A stretch of 64,000 nucleotides of DNA from Marinomonas colpomeniae (GCF_014803385.1 NZ_JACYFC010000001.1:78833-142832); one strand, 5' to 3'; counted from the first letter of the stretch, positions 1 to 9,081 are shown. Program-made: numbers and translations. The notes: generated by a model not told the origin, from the sequence alone.

Positions 1-543
1 CAATTGGATGAACACTCGAAGAACATTGATCGTATTTTGGATGTTATTCAAGAGATTGCAGAGCAGACGAATCTATTGGCACTTAATGCTGCTATTGAAG
101 CCGCTCGGGCTGGTGAGCAAGGCCGAGGTTTCTCTGTTGTTGCAGATGAGGTTCGCACGCTAGCAAATCGTACTCACAGCTCAACTGAAGAAATTCAAAA
201 TGTTATTGTGCAGTTGCAGCAAGGTGTTACGAAAACAGTTGGCAGCATGTCGGAAAGCCGAAAGAGTGCTCATTCAAGTGCGGAAGATACTCGTTTGGTC
301 GGTTCATCATTGAGCGATTTACAAGGTGATATGGCTGAAATTCGTGATCTGAGTACACAAATTGCAACGGCTGCGGAAGAGCAATCTGCTGTTGCACAAG
401 AAATCAGACAAAATATTATTGAAATATCAGAAATGTCTGAGCAAGCTGCGAAAGGTTCAGATAAAAGTGAGAAAGACAGCGAAGGTTTATCACAACTGGC
501 TTCTCATCAGAAAAAGCTTCTGAGTCAATTTAAAATTGTTTAA
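1..543 (+). CDS. Methyl-accepting chemotaxis protein, C-terminal part (5' truncated by window)
   Basis: The frame is open from base 1, so this is the 3' end of a longer chemoreceptor gene. The visible 180 residues are the cytoplasmic signalling hairpin: the conserved tip [18 protein letters not shown] is near residues 25-42, followed by the descending helix with heptad-like Glu/Gln/Ala-rich repeats such as [13 protein letters not shown], the usual methylation-helix pattern. The tip binds CheA and CheW in the inner-membrane receptor array. The ligand-binding part lies outside the window, so the stimulus is unknown. The end FKIV carries no CheR-tethering NWETF pentapeptide. Confidence 0.93.
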   Translation, partial: QLDEHSKNIDRILDVIQEIAEQTNLLALNAAIEAARAGEQGRGFSVVADEVRTLANRTHSSTEEIQNVIVQLQQGVTKTVGSMSESRKSAHSSAEDTRLVGSSLSDLQGDMAEIRDLSTQIATAAEEQSAVAQEIRQNIIEISEMSEQAAKGSDKSEKDSEGLSQLASHQKKLLSQFKIV

Positions 544-605
544 TGGTTTTTCTTGGATGGGTTGCGTTAATATAAGCGCAACTTAATTCTCTGGAGATAA
601 AGGCT

Positions 606-1085
606 ATGTCAATTCTTATTGGTGATATGTTACCTCATGGAACATTTCAAGTAATGGGAGAAGAAGGCCCTGAAACAATAGATGTCACGGAGTTTTTTTC
701 AAGTAAAACCGTGCTGATGTTCGCTGTTCCTGGTGCATTTACACCAACATGCAGCGCGAGTCATCTACCTGGATTTGTTGTTCATTACGATGCATTAAAA
801 GAGAAAGGAATAGACGAAATTATTTGTCTTTCGGTGAATGATGTTTTTGTTATGAACGCTTGGGGTGAAGCGCATAATGCTGAAAAACTAATAATGGCGT
901 CAGACGGTTTAGCCGAGTTCACTTGCTCTATGGGACTAGAGCTGGATATTTCTGCTGCTAAGATGGGTATTCGTAGCCTTCGTTATGCCATGTTGGTTTC
1001 AAACGGAATCGTGCAGCAGCTTTGGTTAGAAGAGCCAGGTGAATATAAAGTAAGTTCTGCTGAATATGTATTATCTCAGTTGTAA
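606..1085 (+). CDS. Peroxiredoxin, Prx5-like (first of two in the window)
   Basis: This 159-residue protein reduces hydroperoxides through a peroxidatic cysteine. The Prx5-type active site [16 protein letters not shown] is present, with the catalytic Cys at residue 49 and the Pro and Thr of the PxxxTxxC motif in place. Length is normal for single-domain Prx5 proteins. The reductant is not evident; there is no fused glutaredoxin domain. A Shine-Dalgarno-like GGAG lies before the ATG at 606. It stands alone between the receptor tail and aroQ and is followed by a strong terminator. A second, more typical Prx5 paralogue is at 11799-12323. Confidence 0.9.
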   Translation: MSILIGDMLPHGTFQVMGEEGPETIDVTEFFSSKTVLMFAVPGAFTPTCSASHLPGFVVHYDALKEKGIDEIICLSVNDVFVMNAWGEAHNAEKLIMASDGLAEFTCSMGLELDISAAKMGIRSLRYAMLVSNGIVQQLWLEEPGEYKVSSAEYVLSQL

Positions 1086-1111
1086 TTTTTTAGAGGCTAC
1101 TCGCTAATTTT

Positions 1112-1142
1112 AAAAAAAGCGCTCATTTGAGCGCTTTTTTTA
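1112..1142 (+). terminator. Rho-independent terminator after the peroxiredoxin gene
   Basis: A perfect 8-bp stem (AGCGCTCA at 1118-1125, TGAGCGCT at 1128-1135) is followed by a run of T and preceded by a run of A, so it could also act on the other strand. Confidence 0.88.
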
Positions 1143-1243
1143 TACGTCTATTTCTTGGGCTTTGAAAATTTTACTGAGATGATTCATTTGATGGTAGGAT
1201 TCAATCATGTTTATACAGTTTCAGTTTCGTAGGAAAAATAATT

Positions 1244-1696
1244 ATGTCTAGCATTATGGTATTGAATGGTCCTAACTTAAATTTACTTGGAACCCGCGAG
1301 CCAGAAACTTATGGTCATGAAACATTAGCCGATGTCGAAACAATGTGTCGAGATGCTGCTAAAACATTAGGCTATGACATCGATTTCCATCAGTCTAATC
1401 ATGAAGGTGTGCTGATCGATTTAATTCATGAAGCTGGCCGACGAATAAAAGAGGGTGTGCTACTAGGCGTTGTCTTTAATCCTGGTGCCTACACACATAC
1501 TTCCATTGCATTACATGATGCAATTAAAGGTGCAGATGTTTCTGTTATTGAAGTGCATATATCGAATGTTCATGCCCGTGAATCATTTCGTCACCACTCC
1601 TATATTTCATCTGTAGCAACTGGTGTTGTGGTTGGTATGGGGGTTCAAGGTTATGTTTTAGGGATCCAAGGTTTGGTTCATAAATTGAAAAATTAA
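1244..1696 (+). CDS. aroQ: 3-dehydroquinate dehydratase, type II
   Basis: Catalyses dehydration of 3-dehydroquinate to 3-dehydroshikimate, the third step of the shikimate pathway, in the cytosol. The 150-residue length and the N-terminal signature [17 protein letters not shown], with its catalytic Tyr, identify the type II dodecameric enzyme. [12 protein letters not shown] and [11 protein letters not shown] are the other conserved substrate-binding blocks. The ATG at 1244 follows an AGGA. In many relatives aroQ precedes accB-accC; here it is monocistronic, ended by a hairpin shared with the convergent pepQ. Confidence 0.97.
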   Translation: MSSIMVLNGPNLNLLGTREPETYGHETLADVETMCRDAAKTLGYDIDFHQSNHEGVLIDLIHEAGRRIKEGVLLGVVFNPGAYTHTSIALHDAIKGADVSVIEVHISNVHARESFRHHSYISSVATGVVVGMGVQGYVLGIQGLVHKLKN

Positions 1697-1710
1697 ACCA
1701 TGTCGATTTA

Positions 1711-1760
1711 GAATACAAAAAAGCCGAATTAGGAAAACCTAATTCGGCTTTTTTGTATTC
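1711..1760. terminator. Bidirectional terminator between aroQ and pepQ
   Basis: A perfect inverted repeat has 23-base arms (1711-1733 and 1738-1760) and a 4-base AAAA loop. The arms contain A and T runs, giving a U tract on either strand. It serves both convergent genes. Confidence 0.92.
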
Positions 1761-1769
1761 AAGTAATCT

Positions 1770-3059
1770 TTATAGATTATTAAAAGCAATTCGGGTGAGG
1801 TTTTCTGGTTGATCGTTTTTTACTACTACGTTGTCTTCAATACGAATCCCACCATAGGGCATGAAGTGTTCTATCTTGGATAAGTCACAGCCATGATTAG
1901 CGATTTCAGCCTTCATTTTTTCTATCAGCATAGGAATAAAATATAACCCCGGTTCTATAGTGATGACCATATTTTCTTCTAACGTACGAGTTAAACGTAA
2001 AAATGGTGCTTTATCGTCGGGTAGGTTTAACGTGCCTGCTTGATCAATTTGATGCCCACCCACATCGTGTACTTGTAAGCCCAGTAAATGACCTAATCCA
2101 TGGGGAAAAAATATCTGAGGGATGCTTTTCGCAAGTTGTTCTTCAACACTTAGAGAACATATTTTGTGTTCATGTAATAAACCCGCAATACCAATAAGTG
2201 CTTCCTGATGTAAATCTCTAAAAGCCAGACCTGATGTAGCGCTTTGACAGAGTGCTTGTTCCATCTTATTCATAGTATTAAGCAAAGCATTGAAGTCATC
2301 ATCATGACGAACAAAAGTACGAGTGATGTCACTGGCGTAGCCATGTTCGCTTGCACCCGCGTCAATTAAAAGAGTACGAGACGTAGCAGATGACTCAATA
2401 GCTTTATGTTCATAATGCAGCACAGCCGCGTGTTCGTTGAGGCCTACAATACCTGGATAAGGTTCTTGAGCTGCGGTTTGTTGACTCGCTTGTAAAAAAG
2501 CCAAGTGAATGTCTAATTCGCTCATGCCTGCCAAAAAAGCTTCTTTCGCGGCAACATGTCCTCTTGCTCCACGCATACTGGCTTGTCGCATTGCTTGGAT
2601 CTCGAATGGTGTTTTAACCGCTTTGCTAAAATCGATGTACGCTTTTAAACCGTCATAAGGTGCAATAGTCGCCAGTGGATTAGGGCCAAGCCAAGCTGTT
2701 TTACTTGGTAAGCTCGCAAACCATTTATCTGATTTTTTGGCCAAAGTAATATTCCAGGCCTTTTGCCAATCACCACTAGGTACTGGGTTAGATGCGTGCC
2801 AAAAATCATCGCGAACAGGCCAAACGAGAGTTGGTTTTTGACCTGCCCTTAGAATAAGGTAAGTTTCTGCCCCCAGCAGAAATGGTAGCCATTGTTGCGT
2901 GCCAGAATAAGCGTGAAAAGGGTGTGTATGGTCATCTTGAAAGTAGTAACTCTTCTCACCAGTAGATAACACTATGGCGTCAATGCCAAAGTGGGTCATC
3001 GCATTGTTATAACGTGTTGTTAACACCGACAGGTGTTCTTGATAAAGTGCGGTTAGCAT
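1770..3059 (-). CDS. pepQ: Xaa-Pro dipeptidase (M24B metallopeptidase)
   Basis: Cleaves X-Pro dipeptides (prolidase) in the cytosol using two metal ions. The 429-residue length is close to E. coli PepQ (443), and matching blocks run throughout: an N-terminal creatinase-like domain with DDHTHPFHAYSG, then the pita-bread domain. Metal ligands are visible in LLIDAGASEHGYASDITRTF (Asp pair), FFPHGLGHLLGLQVHDVGG (His) and ITIEPGLYF plus GGIRIEDNVVV (Glu pair). It is probably monocistronic; the minus-strand gene upstream is 113 bases away. Confidence 0.95.
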   Translation of the reverse strand: MLTALYQEHLSVLTTRYNNAMTHFGIDAIVLSTGEKSYYFQDDHTHPFHAYSGTQQWLPFLLGAETYLILRAGQKPTLVWPVRDDFWHASNPVPSGDWQKAWNITLAKKSDKWFASLPSKTAWLGPNPLATIAPYDGLKAYIDFSKAVKTPFEIQAMRQASMRGARGHVAAKEAFLAGMSELDIHLAFLQASQQTAAQEPYPGIVGLNEHAAVLHYEHKAIESSATSRTLLIDAGASEHGYASDITRTFVRHDDDFNALLNTMNKMEQALCQSATSGLAFRDLHQEALIGIAGLLHEHKICSLSVEEQLAKSIPQIFFPHGLGHLLGLQVHDVGGHQIDQAGTLNLPDDKAPFLRLTRTLEENMVITIEPGLYFIPMLIEKMKAEIANHGCDLSKIEHFMPYGGIRIEDNVVVKNDQPENLTRIAFNNL

Positions 3060-3172
3060 TGTAAAAGGCTCATGTTAATTGAATGAGGGCGCATTTTTAT
3101 ATCTATTTAGAAGGCGCTTTTTTATAAGAAATATCTGTTTTCAGGATACGCTAAATAAAATTTTTCTTGTCA

Positions 3173-4201
3173 TTATTTAATAGGTAAACACACTAGAGTA
3201 ATGTATTTTTTTGAACACTCGACTTGAGCTGGACCCACCTCAAATACTTCAACGCCATAACGGCGGCGATTCAACTTCAGATTATGCAGTCTCATGAAAC
3301 TATAAATAATATGCCATGCTAAAGACAAGTTTTGGTAAGGGCCATAATAGCGTAGTTGTAAGTAGTAACCTCGTAGTACGATTCGTTCTGGACAAAGTTC
3401 ACACGGTGCCAGATTTTGAATTGGAATACCCAATCGACCTGAAAAATCGTGATTAGCTAAATCAACCTTGTTATACAGTGCAAAACTTGGCCCTGATGGT
3501 GGGTTTTCTGGGCCTAATTGGGTAATTAAGTTGTGAAAACCTTGATCCATTTTTTGGGACATAGGTTGGTTTCTGACTGAAAAAGGGCGAGTGACAGCAT
3601 CTACGTTGTCTAAGCGAGTCTGAGGGAGCCATTCAAAAACTGGTTTATGATATTCACAATCGGAGTTTTGGTTGTACTTGGCTAAATAGGCCAGTAGCTT
3701 TAATAGAGCAAGTTCTATGTCTTTATTTGCCCTCATTGCATAATCATCACGTCTCCAGCGTTTAAGAAATGGCAGTTTTCCTGTTAACTGAATCGTGATG
3801 AGGGTCTGTTTTTTTTGTTTGGCAAGACCAATATTAAAATGTAAGTCGTTTGGGTAAAAAGCGGGTGCATTTAATAATGTATGAAAGTAGCGCTCGCTCG
3901 AATTGGCGGGTTCTAAAGTAATATGGCCTGTTTTAATGAGAGGACTCTGCCATATTAAACGGGAAGGCAAATCAGACGTCGATCCAGTATTCAGATATTC
4001 ATAGGTGATATCAGCATCATTATCAAAAATAAGCCAAGGTAACCAATTTTGCCAATGGGTTAAGTTGCTTAAATCTTTCGACAAAAGCTCAATAGGTACA
4101 TCAATGGTTGAATTGTATCGACAAAAAAAACGATCTTTAAATAAGATTAGATATAATAATGAAGCAATAGAAACTGTGATTAAGAGTAATATAACTACCA
4201 T
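3173..4201 (-). CDS. Membrane-anchored SRPBCC / GyrI-like effector-binding protein
   Basis: The 342-residue protein of unknown function starts with one hydrophobic helix (residues 1-22). A middle region (about 30-165) looks like the SRPBCC/polyketide-cyclase fold, and a C-terminal region (about 195-342) resembles the GyrI-like/AraC effector-binding fold, with GRLGIPI, LRGYYLQLRYYGPYQNL and FMRLHNLKLNRRRYGVEVF. The helix places the rest most likely in the periplasm, tethered to the inner membrane. There is no DNA-binding domain, so it is not a conventional regulator. It is divergent from the cytochrome b561 gene at 4364. Domain calls are by eye. Confidence 0.6.
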   Translation of the reverse strand: MVVILLLITVSIASLLYLILFKDRFFCRYNSTIDVPIELLSKDLSNLTHWQNWLPWLIFDNDADITYEYLNTGSTSDLPSRLIWQSPLIKTGHITLEPANSSERYFHTLLNAPAFYPNDLHFNIGLAKQKKQTLITIQLTGKLPFLKRWRRDDYAMRANKDIELALLKLLAYLAKYNQNSDCEYHKPVFEWLPQTRLDNVDAVTRPFSVRNQPMSQKMDQGFHNLITQLGPENPPSGPSFALYNKVDLANHDFSGRLGIPIQNLAPCELCPERIVLRGYYLQLRYYGPYQNLSLAWHIIYSFMRLHNLKLNRRRYGVEVFEVGPAQVECSKKYITLVCLPIK

Positions 4202-4363
4202 GTTATTTTTCCTTCATCTGCAATGTATTGAGAAGTAAATACATTTTTCTGAATTCTCCCTAAAACCATAGGGATAATATTACTTTCCACAGCATAGTGT
4301 TTAATGTGACTCTTTGGCAAGAGCGTGTTTATTATACAATCAATATTTATGAGGGAGGTTAAA

Positions 4364-5020
4364 GTGAAATCGATATTAGTATGGGATTGTCCAGTACGAA
4401 TAAGTCATTGGCTTATGGTACTTTTATTTACAGGTTTGATTTTAACTGGCAAGTCTAATGATGATTACATGCAATATCACTTCTATATGGGATATGGGCT
4501 ATCAGCCGTTATTTTTTTTCGGATACTGTATGGTTTTTTTGGGTCTCGTTATGCTCTTTTTCAGCAATTTATTAGAAGTCCTAAGCATACTTTAAATTAC
4601 ATTAAATCTTTTTTATCGGGCCGTCCTAAACCCTATTTAGGGCATAACCCTTTAGGCGCTTTAATGACTGTTGCCTTACTTCTAGTCTTGAGTGCTCAGT
4701 GGGTAACAGGGCTTTTTAATAGTGATGATGTCTTTTGGTATGGGCCTTTTAATTCATTGGTGTCTGAAGATGTTATTCGCCAATTAACTTATGTGCATGG
4801 GCTTTTACCAGATTGGTTATTAGGTTTGGTTGGCGTGCATATTGTTGCGGTTTTGTATCATGAGATCTGTTTGAAAGAAGGCCTCATTAATTCAATGGTT
4901 CATGGACGAAAAGCGCACGATACTAGAGCAACTGATATTAAAACACCACGCTGGGGTGTTATATTCTCTTTACTAATGGGGTTGTCTTGGTTAGCAGCAT
5001 TATGGATGATGGATATTTAA
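4364..5020 (+). CDS. Cytochrome b561-family membrane protein
   Basis: A predicted four-helix di-haem b membrane protein of the Ni/Fe-hydrogenase cytochrome b / b561 type, which passes electrons across the inner membrane. Features are an N-terminal VWDCPVRISHWLMVLL with a likely haem-ligand His, GHNPLGALMTVALL, and VHGLLPDWLLGLVGVHIVAVLYHE with paired His. I chose the GTG at 4364 because GAGGGAGG lies 5 bases upstream; this gives 218 residues. The alternative GTG at 4325 would place that ribosome-binding site inside the gene. No cytochrome c partner is adjacent, so its redox partner is unknown. Confidence 0.85.
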   Translation: MKSILVWDCPVRISHWLMVLLFTGLILTGKSNDDYMQYHFYMGYGLSAVIFFRILYGFFGSRYALFQQFIRSPKHTLNYIKSFLSGRPKPYLGHNPLGALMTVALLLVLSAQWVTGLFNSDDVFWYGPFNSLVSEDVIRQLTYVHGLLPDWLLGLVGVHIVAVLYHEICLKEGLINSMVHGRKAHDTRATDIKTPRWGVIFSLLMGLSWLAALWMMDI

Positions 5021-5026
5021 GATCCT

Positions 5027-5070
5027 TAGATATTTTGTATCTCAATGATGCTATCGATACAAAATATCTA
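5027..5070. terminator. Long hairpin between convergent cytochrome b561 and cupin genes
   Basis: A 15-bp perfect inverted repeat (5027-5041 and 5056-5070) has a 14-base loop and no good T run after either arm. It sits between two convergent stop codons and probably acts as a transcription barrier or 3' end stabiliser. Confidence 0.55.
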
Positions 5071-5089
5071 GGAAGCAAAGATTTTTTAA

Positions 5090-5665
5090 TTAGCGAGAAG
5101 GTATACCTTTACTAGATTCTGGTGCTGCATTTGTTGTCGTAACACCATCAATTAATACAAATGCAATTACACAAGGCACAGTACCTTTATTACTCCAAGC
5201 ATGGTTGGTGCCTCGCTGTACTACAACATCTCCAGCCTTTAAAAGCACATCTTCTTCGTCCATCAACATATAAATCTCGCCTGATAAAATAACCGCATAA
5301 TCCAGTGAATCAGTACGGTGCATAAATGGATGTCGAGCACCTTCAACGATATTCGCACCAGCACCCATTTCTGCGAATGCGCTAGGGCCATCTAGTTTTG
5401 CTAATACTTCAGGGTTTTCTGGTAAAAATTCAACGCAACGAAAAGCGCTTCCATGAGTTGGTGGATGTAAGATAAATGGCCCTTTACAGGTTTCCACATC
5501 ACCATCGTATTCTGCTGGCGTACTGTCTGATAACCAGAAGTTAGTTAAAGTAACGCCAGGGCGATTTGGTCGTTGTAAAATGTGTTCTGCATATTGGTCC
5601 GATTCTACACAAGCAACACCATTGCTGTCGTGTCCAGTAACTACGCGTCTAAATTTCTGAGTCAT
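5090..5665 (-). CDS. Cupin-domain protein linked to a TAXI TRAP transporter
   Basis: A 191-residue single-cupin protein. The barrel motifs are in the C-terminal half: HRTDSLDYAVILSGEIYML (GX5HX4E-like) and LKAGDVVVQRGTNHAWSN (GDX4PXGX2H-like, with Gln-Arg in place of Pro). The metal-binding set looks partly changed: His in HRTD, Asp and Tyr in place of the usual HxH, and His in NHAW. It starts 12 bases after the TRAP permease stop, so it is almost certainly co-transcribed and may act on, or sense, the imported acid. The substrate is not evident. Similar cupins include gentisate-dioxygenase-like and regulatory proteins. Confidence 0.8.
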   Translation of the reverse strand: MTQKFRRVVTGHDSNGVACVESDQYAEHILQRPNRPGVTLTNFWLSDSTPAEYDGDVETCKGPFILHPPTHGSAFRCVEFLPENPEVLAKLDGPSAFAEMGAGANIVEGARHPFMHRTDSLDYAVILSGEIYMLMDEEDVLLKAGDVVVQRGTNHAWSNKGTVPCVIAFVLIDGVTTTNAAPESSKGIPSR

Positions 5666-5677
5666 TTTAAAGGCTCC

Positions 5678-7576
5678 TTATAATGACAGTTTAGGAATGT
5701 TTTTTTGTTTATATTTTTCAAGTAATACCAGAATTAATAAGGTACTTAGTCCTATTAATGCTGGTATGACACCTTGAAATAACAGAAGGGTTCCAGTGAT
5801 AAAAAAAGCAAATCGCATTAATGTATTGATTGGTTGATACAAGCAGCCAATCACGGCTACAGATATGCAAATTATGCCTAAAACACCAGTGATGGCGGCG
5901 ACAATGCCACCAAAGAAGCTTCCGCTTAGTAACAGCGCAGGAGAGAAACAAAAAGCAAACGGTAAGATGAAACTATTTAAGCCATAAGATGCCGCAGTCC
6001 AACCGACCTTATTAATATCTGCTCCAGCAATGCCACCAGCCACATAAGATGCTAGAGCGACGGGTGGTGTGATAGTGGAAATACAACCAAAGTAGAAAAC
6101 AAAGAAATGAGCCGTCAGAACAGGTACGCCTAAATTTACCAACGCTGGTGCAATAACTGTCGCCAAGATAAGGTAGGCTGCGGTTGTAGGTAGCCCCATA
6201 CCTAATATGATGGAAGTGATCATTGTGAAAAATAGCGCTAAAGGAAGATAGCCATTTGAAGCAATGTCTATCAGTAATGCAATTTTTGAACCTAATCCAG
6301 TGACTCCTAAAATACCAGAAATTATGCCAGCAGCGGCACAAGCGGCAGAAATAGTAATTACGCTTTTAGCGCCATCACTAATACCAGTGGCAAGTTTAGA
6401 TAAAAACACCATGTCGATTTTTTTGCGTTTTAAAATATCTAGTCCTAATAAAACTACCATTGCCCACATGGATGCTTTGAAAGGTGAGTAACCAACTAAC
6501 ATTAATCCGATAAGCGTCATGAAAGTCGCAATGAAAGGTAGACCTTCAAGTAAAAGCACCGACAATGGCTTGTCTTCTTCTACGTTTAGCTTTGAAGTTT
6601 TAGGTTGGATGCCAGACTTAACTGCTTGTAAATGAACCATGGCAAAAATGGCAACAAAGAATAGTATTGCTGGTAACAGGGCCGTGGTCATTACTTCTGT
6701 ATAAGGCACACCGACAATTTCCGCCATAATAAATGCAGCGGCGCCCATAACAGGTGGCATTAACTGCCCACCAGTAGACGCAACAGCCTCAATAGCACCT
6801 GCTTGATGAGGCTCGTAACCTTCACGTTTCATGATAGGAATTGTCACAGTGCCTGTTACCGCTACATTACCAGCCGCAGAGCCAGAAACCATACCAATAA
6901 GAGTTGAGAAAATAACTGCAGATTTTGCACTTGCTGCACGTAAACCACGAGTAAAGCGCATAGACACTTGGAAGAAAAAGTCTCCAGCCCCAAAGCCTGA
7001 TAACAAAGCACCAAAAATAGTAAATACAATAATATAAGTCGCTGCTACGCCAATAGGAATGCCATATACGCCTTGAGTATTGGTTGTTAGAAACGTCACG
7101 ATACGTTCAAAACTGTAACCTCTACTATTTAATACTCCGGGTAAATAACTGCTGATAAACGGGTAAGAGAAGAAGACGAAGGTAATGCCTGCCAGAACGG
7201 TACCGACGCCTCGTCTAGCGGCTTCAAATACTAATACTAAGATTACAATACCAGCGTAGAAGTCCATCGGCTCGACCATACCACCACTAAAGGCAATAGG
7301 TTTCCAACGCATTAGCATCCAGTAACCGGAGGCTAATGTCATCAGAATGAGTACTGTAGACAGGGCTGTATTTATTTTTGTACCAGCGAGCTTTTTAGAA
7401 AACGGCTTCAGCCCAAATAGGAGAGACAAAGCAAAACTCAGGTGTATTAATCGCATGCTCATCGTAGAGATGGAAAAAAGGCCCGAAATCACGGCTAAAT
7501 GAAACAGACCAAATAGCAGTGCAATGGCAGATAAACTGTATTTATTCAAAGAGCCATACAGGCCATTTTGATTCAT
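5678..7576 (-). CDS. TRAP transporter fused permease subunit (DctQM type, TAXI family)
   Basis: A 632-residue polytopic inner-membrane protein in which the small (DctQ-like) and large (DctM-like) TRAP permease subunits are fused, as is usual for TAXI systems. The N-terminal 160 residues hold several helices. The DctM part then has GSAAGNVAVTGTVTIPIMKR, EAVASTGGQLMPPVMGAAAF and ILGMGLPTTAAYLI, the conserved ion-coupling and scaffold loops. It drives uptake with an ion gradient, taking substrate from the TAXI binding protein encoded upstream (7689-8615). The final helices are followed by a Lys-rich tail. It is the second gene of a three-gene operon. Confidence 0.95.
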   Translation of the reverse strand: MNQNGLYGSLNKYSLSAIALLFGLFHLAVISGLFSISTMSMRLIHLSFALSLLFGLKPFSKKLAGTKINTALSTVLILMTLASGYWMLMRWKPIAFSGGMVEPMDFYAGIVILVLVFEAARRGVGTVLAGITFVFFSYPFISSYLPGVLNSRGYSFERIVTFLTTNTQGVYGIPIGVAATYIIVFTIFGALLSGFGAGDFFFQVSMRFTRGLRAASAKSAVIFSTLIGMVSGSAAGNVAVTGTVTIPIMKREGYEPHQAGAIEAVASTGGQLMPPVMGAAAFIMAEIVGVPYTEVMTTALLPAILFFVAIFAMVHLQAVKSGIQPKTSKLNVEEDKPLSVLLLEGLPFIATFMTLIGLMLVGYSPFKASMWAMVVLLGLDILKRKKIDMVFLSKLATGISDGAKSVITISAACAAAGIISGILGVTGLGSKIALLIDIASNGYLPLALFFTMITSIILGMGLPTTAAYLILATVIAPALVNLGVPVLTAHFFVFYFGCISTITPPVALASYVAGGIAGADINKVGWTAASYGLNSFILPFAFCFSPALLLSGSFFGGIVAAITGVLGIICISVAVIGCLYQPINTLMRFAFFITGTLLLFQGVIPALIGLSTLLILVLLEKYKQKNIPKLSL

Positions 7577-7619
7577 TAGATTCTCCTATCATGATATTGC
7601 TAAAAACGTTGCTAAATCT

Positions 7620-7641
7620 CACTAACTCATAAAAGTTAGTG
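7620..7641 (-). other. Intercistronic stem-loop after the TAXI binding-protein gene
   Basis: A 7-bp stem (CACTAAC at 7620-7626, GTTAGTG at 7635-7641) has an 8-base loop and no U tract on the minus strand. It lies between the binding-protein and permease genes, where such hairpins often protect the upstream message and raise binding protein over permease. Confidence 0.5.
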
Positions 7642-7688
7642 GATATAGTTGCGTTTTCTTACGTTATAAATCGCGTGAGCTAAAATTA

Positions 7689-8615
7689 TTAGCGTGATTC
7701 GAAATAACGTTTAGCACCAGGATGTAATGGGATAGAAAGATCTAAGGACATTAAAGGATCAATCTGTTTTGCATTGGCATTTTGAGCTGAGAATTCATCA
7801 AGGTGGTCGAAAACAGAGTGGAGAATGTCTTCTACAATTTCAGAAGAGGTTGAATTTGCGACGATCAGCATGTTGTTCACACCAATCGCAAGGCCCGCAG
7901 ACTCTGTACCATAAACTTCTTTCGGAATTAAAACACCACGATAAACAGAATTTGCTTCAAGGGCTTTTTCTAACATGCCATCTGAGAAAGTAATAAAAGC
8001 TAAATCGTTAGATGCGGCAGCTTGCATTACCGCGCCTGCAGGATAGCCTGATAAGGCAAATGCAGCATCGATAGCACCATCCGATAATTGGCTGAAACCA
8101 TCAGAGTAAGATAAGAAGCTAGGTGTCATATCGTCTAAAGACATATCATGAAGAGATAATAAAAAATTTAGAAAGCTTAGAGTGCCACCACCAGCTGGGC
8201 CTACCGCAACTCTTTTTCCTTTTAGGTCTTCAATCGTTTTAATATCACTGCCTTTCATAACAACCATGTGTAATACACTTGGATGCAATGCGGCAATAGC
8301 GCTCATTTCAATTGGGCCAGATTTATAAGGACCAACACCTTTGATAGCAAGTGCGGCTAAATTGTTATTTGTAATAGCGATATCAACCTCACCAGAACCA
8401 AGTAAGCGAGGGTTTTGTACTGACCCTCCGGTGACAACCGGAATCATCATCGAGCCTTGTGTCCCATATTTATTAACGAGATTTGAAATGGTTTGCCCCA
8501 TTGGGTAAAACGCCCCGCCTAAACTGGCTGTACCGACTCTTAACTCGGCGGCTTGAGCAAGTAATGCGTTGGTCATTATGAGACATATTGCGGCTGCTTT
8601 TATGAACTTAGTCAT
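7689..8615 (-). CDS. TAXI-family TRAP transporter solute-binding protein
   Basis: A 308-residue periplasmic protein with a signal peptide (MTKFIKAAAICLIMTNALLAQAAE, in two parts: charged start then hydrophobic core; cleavage near residue 23). TAXI-family signatures follow: LRVGTASLGGAFYPMGQTIS, VTGGSVQNPRLLGSGEVDIA and DLKGKRVAVGPAGGGT. It captures an organic acid or related solute and hands it to the fused permease downstream. TAXI proteins are poorly characterised (glutamate and other dicarboxylates are known for some), so the substrate is open. It is the first gene of the operon, and a palindrome at 8747-8764 may be an operator. Confidence 0.93.
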   Translation of the reverse strand: MTKFIKAAAICLIMTNALLAQAAELRVGTASLGGAFYPMGQTISNLVNKYGTQGSMMIPVVTGGSVQNPRLLGSGEVDIAITNNNLAALAIKGVGPYKSGPIEMSAIAALHPSVLHMVVMKGSDIKTIEDLKGKRVAVGPAGGGTLSFLNFLLSLHDMSLDDMTPSFLSYSDGFSQLSDGAIDAAFALSGYPAGAVMQAAASNDLAFITFSDGMLEKALEANSVYRGVLIPKEVYGTESAGLAIGVNNMLIVANSTSSEIVEDILHSVFDHLDEFSAQNANAKQIDPLMSLDLSIPLHPGAKRYFESR

Positions 8616-8746
8616 CTGATCTATCCTCTTTAAGCTGATGCTTATTTATTATTTTTGTTTTCATAGTGCTTATTTTAGCTAGCTGATTTCTGATGATTCT
8701 TTAAAGAAGTACCTCTTAATAAAATGTATATTTTTAAATATATAAC

Positions 8747-8764
8747 TAAAATAACGTTATTTTA
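8747..8764. promoter_or_regulatory. Perfect 18-base palindrome upstream of the TRAP operon
   Basis: TAAAATAACGTTATTTTA is fully self-complementary and lies about 130 bases before the TAXI gene start. Its position and symmetry suit a dimeric regulator, but AT-rich palindromes also arise by chance and no regulator gene is adjacent. Confidence 0.4.
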
Positions 8765-9034
8765 TAAAAAATCAATAAAAAAACTATATTTTACATTTCG
8801 GTTAAACCCTTTTTAAACAAATTTAAGGTGATTCGTGGCTGTAGGAACGCTTAAAAACTAAAAAGCGTTTTTATTAACGTGTCATCGTGATTTATGGGGG
8901 TGATGCTTAAATTTTAGAAAGGAGATTACAAAGAGCTTAAATATGCTTAGCTTACTACTAGAAAGCCTTTGGTAAGCCAGCGGTATAGTGAAAGATTAAA
9001 ATGAAGTGAGAGAAGAGTATTGAGTTAATTAAGA

Positions 9035-9076
9035 CAGAAAAAGAAACGACTCAAACATAGAAGGAATGAGTCGTTT
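9035..9076 (-). terminator. Terminator of the first nitroreductase gene
   Basis: A 9-bp stem (9044-9052 and 9068-9076) precedes a T-rich run on the minus strand, just after the stop codon of the gene at 9082. Confidence 0.85.
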
Positions 9077-9081
9077 AGAAC

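Larger units (their letters stand above)
8616..9081. other. Gene-free 466-base gap
   Basis: I see no gene in either strand. The left 200 bases are very AT-rich and contain the likely promoter region of the TRAP operon and the palindrome at 8747-8764. The right end holds the nitroreductase terminator. The middle (about 8820-9030) shows nothing I can name. Confidence 0.7.

Noticed and set aside
4005..4238. 77-codon plus-strand frame over the start of the SRPBCC gene
   Set aside because: It is antisense to the coding region, with no recognisable product; a shadow frame.
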